DNA from: Bradyrhizobium prioriisuperbiae | GTDB taxonomy: Bacteria; Pseudomonadota; Alphaproteobacteria; Rhizobiales; Xanthobacteraceae | Assembly: GCF_032397745.1 (NCBI RefSeq) | Contig: NZ_CP135921.1 | Span: forward strand, 8,420,501-8,484,500 | Direction: 5' to 3' | DNA length: 64,000 bases | Shown here: piece after piece, positions 61,432-64,000 of the stretch | How the letters are laid out: each line of letters opens with the position of its first letter | How positions within the stretch are numbered: position 1 is the stretch's first letter | Translations under genes and position numbers: made by a program | Notes under the pieces: model-generated | Seen by the model: only the letters and a program-made list of their open reading frames with translations | Databases searched by the model: none | What the model was told of the DNA's origin: nothing

Positions 61432-62445
61432 TCAGCCCTCGAACCGGACGCGGGGATCGACCAGTGTCGCGAAAATGTCGACCGCGAGGTTCAGCAGCAC
61501 GTAAAGCGTCGCCATCATCAGGACGAAGCCCTGGACCGCGGCGTAGTCGGAGGCGATGACGGCGGACACCGCATAGGCGCCGACACCCTGCCAGCCGAAC
61601 ACCTGTTCGATCAGGACGTTCGAGCCCAGCAGGAAGGAGAACACCATGCCGAGCACGCTGCTGACCGGCAGCAGCACGTTGCGGAATGCGTAGGTCATCA
61701 GAATCTTGCGCACCGGCAAGCCACTGGCGCGCGCGGTCCGAATGAAGTCGCTGCTCAGCGCCTCCAGCATGGCCGCCCGCGTGATACGCGCGATCGGCGC
61801 CAGTGCGAACAGGCCGAGCGACACCGCAGGCAGAATCAACTGGGCCAAAGAGGCGCGGAGCACGGGCCAATCCCCCGCAATGAGGGCATCGACCGTGTAA
61901 GCCCCGGTGACATGCGGCGGCGGTGAGAAGGCAATTTCGTTCAGGCGGCCGAGCGGCTGTGGCGCCCAGTCGAGCAGGAAATAGAACACGTAGACGAACA
62001 GCAGGCCGACGAAGAAAGTCGGGAAGGCGGCGCTGACGGAGACCAGTGCACGGCAGACATGATCGACCGGCCCGTTGATGCGGGTCGCGGCCCACACGCC
62101 CATCGGGATGGCGATGCTGATCGCGAACAGGAGGGCGAAGGACGACAATTCCAGCGATGCGGGCAGCCGTTCGAGCAGATCGGTCAACACCGGCTGGCCG
62201 GTGGTGAGCGAACGGCCGAGATTGCCCTGCGCGAGGTCCACGACGTAGTGCAGAAACTGCACTGGAAGCGGACGGTCGAGTCCCAGAGTGGTGCGGATAT
62301 TCTCGATCGAGGCGGCGTTCGCGGCGGGTCCGGCGAAATACGCCGCGGGGTCACCCGGCAGGGCGTGGGAAATGAAGAAGGTGAGAACGATCACGCCGAC
62401 CAGGCTCGGGATGGTGCCAAGCAGACGTTTCCAGACGAAAGTCAT
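61432..62445 (-). CDS. Peptide/nickel-type ABC transporter permease (DppB-like)
   Basis: A 337-residue inner-membrane permease, first gene of the importer run. It starts with TM1 (RLLGTIPSLVGVIVLTFFIS) then HALPGDPAA, the family's DppB start, and contains TTLGLDRPLPVQFLHYVVD. The EAA loop is RTARASGLPVRKILMTYAFR. Start at ATG 62445. Confidence 0.95.
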   Translation of the reverse strand: MTFVWKRLLGTIPSLVGVIVLTFFISHALPGDPAAYFAGPAANAASIENIRTTLGLDRPLPVQFLHYVVDLAQGNLGRSLTTGQPVLTDLLERLPASLELSSFALLFAISIAIPMGVWAATRINGPVDHVCRALVSVSAAFPTFFVGLLFVYVFYFLLDWAPQPLGRLNEIAFSPPPHVTGAYTVDALIAGDWPVLRASLAQLILPAVSLGLFALAPIARITRAAMLEALSSDFIRTARASGLPVRKILMTYAFRNVLLPVSSVLGMVFSFLLGSNVLIEQVFGWQGVGAYAVSAVIASDYAAVQGFVLMMATLYVLLNLAVDIFATLVDPRVRFEG

Positions 62446-62636
62446 CAGCGGCTTGCCTGCCGTTATTCGTCGGTACGACGGCTTTGCCGAAGCGCATCGA
62501 CGTGTTCGGGCCCCATCGACGTCGGACGCAGCCAGGGGCAATTGGCATGCATCACAGTCACGTCAATCTAAGCAAGCACTATGCCAGCCCTGTTTTTGGG
62601 ACCTTTGAATGCGGTAGGGACAATAAACAGAGCGTT

Positions 62637-62652
62637 AGCAGCTCAAGCTGCT
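62637..62652. promoter_or_regulatory. AGCAGCT-CA-AGCTGCT inverted repeat
   Basis: A perfect 7-2-7 inverted repeat, 192 nt upstream of the importer operon start. No T-run follows on either strand, so it is not an intrinsic terminator. It may be an operator. Confidence 0.4.
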
Positions 62653-62712
62653 GTTACGACAACATCTGGAATTGCGGTGATCTTAATCGTCGCCGCTTCA
62701 CTTTTCGCCACA

Positions 62713-62729
62713 TGCATGAAATTCATGCA
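62713..62729. promoter_or_regulatory. TGCATGAA-A-TTCATGCA palindrome, candidate XRE-cupin operator
   Basis: A perfect 17-nt palindrome with an A at its centre, 22 nt past the stop of the XRE-cupin gene and upstream of the importer operon. The size fits the operator of a dimeric XRE regulator. No second copy was seen in the window. Confidence 0.5.
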
Positions 62730-62750
62730 CTGCGAGCCCGATCTTTCGGC

Positions 62751-63326
62751 TCAGTGAACTTGCGGGGTGTTGACCCAGACAATCCGCGCTTCGTCCGGTC
62801 CGACATTGCGGTAGCTGTTGGTCAGATAGGCTTTGAAGAAGAAGGAATCGCCCGCCGTCATCAGGTAGGCGGTGTCGTCGATGGTGAGTTCGATGGTTCC
62901 TGACACGAGATAGCCGACCGCTTCGCCCTGATGGGTGATGAGGTCGATCTTCTCGCCTCCCGGGGCCACCACATGAACATTCGCTTCGAGCAGGTTGCCG
63001 GCCGCCACCGGCACCAGCCGCTCATACATGACCCCGGTTCCGCCGCGCAGCGCATCGACATGCACCTTGAGCCGATCCGCGGGTTTCTGCACCAGCTTGT
63101 ATTCGCCGATGGTCAGACCAAAGAACGAGGCCATGTCGCGGTCGAGCGCCTGGACCATCTTGTCGAGCATCGGCAGCGACGGCATGACCTTGCCGGCCTC
63201 GATCTTGGAGATCATGCTCTCGTCGCATCCGACGGCCTGCGCCAGGTCCCGCATCCGCAGCCCCTTGGACAAGCGGGCACGCCGGAGACGCGGACCAATA
63301 CTCAAGGTGCTGTTTTCAGAACTCAC
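62751..63326 (-). CDS. XRE-family regulator with C-terminal cupin domain
   Basis: A 191-residue regulator. The N-terminal HTH is RLRRARLSKGLRMRDLAQA then VGCDESMISKIEAGK. The C-terminal cupin runs from about residue 115 to the end (LEANVHVVAPGGEKIDL, HQGEAVGYLVSGTIELTI, GDSFFFKAYLTNSYRN). The start is a GTG at 63326 with GGAAA upstream; longer frames have no domain sense. Such XRE-cupin proteins sense a small ligand. It lies upstream of, and on the same strand as, the amide importer operon and probably controls it. Confidence 0.9.
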   Translation of the reverse strand: MSSENSTLSIGPRLRRARLSKGLRMRDLAQAVGCDESMISKIEAGKVMPSLPMLDKMVQALDRDMASFFGLTIGEYKLVQKPADRLKVHVDALRGGTGVMYERLVPVAAGNLLEANVHVVAPGGEKIDLITHQGEAVGYLVSGTIELTIDDTAYLMTAGDSFFFKAYLTNSYRNVGPDEARIVWVNTPQVH

Positions 63327-63662
63327 GCAACTTTTTCCAGCGATTTCGACCGAACAAGTATATGCATCGTAATCACATGATTTACCAGCATGTTCTGGCA
63401 AATCGAGAGGGGAAGCTGGGAAACCGGACCTTTCGCCGCGCAAAGGCGAGGCTCGCCCTCGACGTGACGAGCGAGAGTCGTTGGCTTCTATCGTCCAGGG
63501 GGCCTTGGGTCTCACCACCGTCAACCGCTTTGCCTCGAGCGGCTGCCAATCAAGTCAGGGGCTCGCGAGCCAAGTCAAACAGGCCGGGTGCACGAGCGGT
63601 AAGTTGCCAAGTCAGCTTGTGGCCCGTTGCAGACATTCATTCAGTGGAACGGCTTTGCTCGG
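63327..63662. other. Non-coding stretch upstream of the XRE-cupin gene
   Basis: 336 nt with no supported gene. It should carry the promoter of the XRE-cupin gene in its left end. A near-palindrome lies at about 63370-63386 (AATCA-CA-TGATT core). The remainder shows no feature I can name. Confidence 0.4.
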
Positions 63663-63785
63663 TCAGCACCAGAAGGCGACGACGGCGGCTAGCGAGACCG
63701 CCGAGGCGTAGTTGCGTGCGAGCTTGTCGTAACGGGTGGCGACGCGGCGCAAAGCTTGTTCAGCAAGATCACGCGCTAAGAATTG
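63663..63785 (-). pseudogene. C-terminal remnant of an IS5-type transposase
   Basis: On the minus strand the last 30 codons read ALRRVATRYDKLARNY then ASAVSLAAVVAFWC and stop. The ATRYDKLARN segment followed by a hydrophobic end is the conserved C-terminus of IS5-group DDE transposases. Upstream the frame continues for about 10 codons without resemblance and then enters a REP-like repeat, so the catalytic part is lost. No inverted repeat or target duplication was recognised. Confidence 0.75.
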
Positions 63786-63804
63786 AAGCGTCTCACCACT
63801 CTCA

Positions 63805-63920
63805 GTGTCGTCCCCGGCTTGACCGGGGACCCAGTATACGCAAGCGTTTGTGATATGCTCCGCGCTTACGCCACTCACACCGGGCGTACTGGACGCCCGC
63901 GTTCGTTCGCGGGCATGACA
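63805..63920. repeat. REP-like element with two palindromes
   Basis: GTCCCCGG-CTTGA-CCGGGGAC (63810-63830) and GCCCGCG-N6-CGCGGGC (63895-63914) flank about 65 nt. The outer sequence TGTCGTCCCCGGC at one end and GCGGGCATGACAG at the other is a composite I remember as frequent in Bradyrhizobium-group genomes; not searched. It lies directly against the transposase remnant. Confidence 0.75.
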
Positions 63921-64000
63921 GCAGAATGTGGGAAGACACCTCGGCACACAAACAGGGAATCTTAGTGCCTATGGGACAAGCCCGGTGATGACAATGTGGG

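Larger units (their letters stand above)
62446..62750. promoter_or_regulatory. Region between the importer operon and the XRE-cupin regulator
   Basis: 305 nt with no supported gene, carrying the promoter of the minus-strand importer operon. It holds two strong perfect inverted repeats, annotated separately (62637-62652 and 62713-62729). The A/T content rises between 62590 and 62720. Confidence 0.5.

Noticed and set aside
63481..63711. 76-codon + strand frame near the transposase remnant
   Set aside because: Runs over the antisense of the transposase tail and resembles no protein.
1..64000. tRNA, rRNA, CRISPR or riboswitch
   Set aside because: No cloverleaf, conserved rRNA stretches, spaced direct repeats or known riboswitch boxes were recognised by eye in the gaps; a covariance-model scan would be decisive.

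Overview
The window is high-GC, densely coded DNA from an alphaproteobacterium, most likely a member of the Bradyrhizobium/Afipia/Rhodopseudomonas/Nitrobacter group. This rests on the alphaproteobacterial porin type, an imuA-imuB-dnaE2 cassette under a GTTC-N7-GTTC LexA box, the very high number of ABC importers, and two dispersed repeats I associate with that group. The species assignment is inference from content and memory, not a database match. About 53 protein genes are supported, plus one broken transposase end. No rRNA, tRNA, CRISPR array or intact mobile element was seen. Layout: 1-3246 is the 3' part of a polar amino-acid ABC operon (two permeases, ATPase, binding protein) with a small HTH gene and a strong terminator. 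3247-5347 is a general porin with a long leader and its own terminator. 5432-17279 is an outer-envelope and metal-flavoured region: a TonB-dependent receptor, a fused membrane/spermidine-synthase-like protein, a 2OG-Fe(II) oxygenase-like protein, a small secreted protein, a secreted PHP-type metallohydrolase, and a tightly coupled operon of a parvulin-type prolyl isomerase with three HupE/UreJ-like membrane proteins. 17315-17416 is a dispersed palindromic repeat. 17452-27911 is one long minus-strand run of 11 genes: a polyamine-type ABC importer (two ATPases, two permeases, two related binding proteins), two short-chain dehydrogenases, a polysaccharide-deacetylase-family hydrolase, a CobW-type GTPase and a small CxxC protein. 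A tandem-winged-helix GntR regulator is divergent from it. 29336-33596 is a five-gene operon (pxpA, biotin carrier, biotin carboxylase, pxpB, pxpC), read divergently from a LysR regulator with two palindromes in between. 34811-37404 holds a CoA hydrolase/transferase and a dehydrogenase; 37730-43607 a TolC/RND/adaptor efflux set; 43779-45176 a class III CoA-transferase. 45267-53751 is a DNA damage region: imuA-imuB-dnaE2 diverges from a radical SAM DNA-repair-type protein and a UdgX fusion, with a LexA box in the shared gap. 53794-63326 is a second catabolic importer: a peptide/nickel-type ABC system interleaved with two amidases and a GlcG/HbpS-type protein, under a nearby XRE-cupin regulator. 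The right end carries the C-terminal remnant of an IS5-type transposase and a REP-like element. How the genes work together: the window is mainly uptake plus first-step catabolism of nitrogen- or amide-containing small molecules, in three importer clusters each paired with a regulator. The two areas most likely to hide undescribed biology are the HupE/isomerase/PHP-hydrolase group (11836-17279) and the importer-deacetylase-CobW-PxpABC-carboxylase block (17452-33596), where the four domain types of urea carboxylase appear as separate genes.
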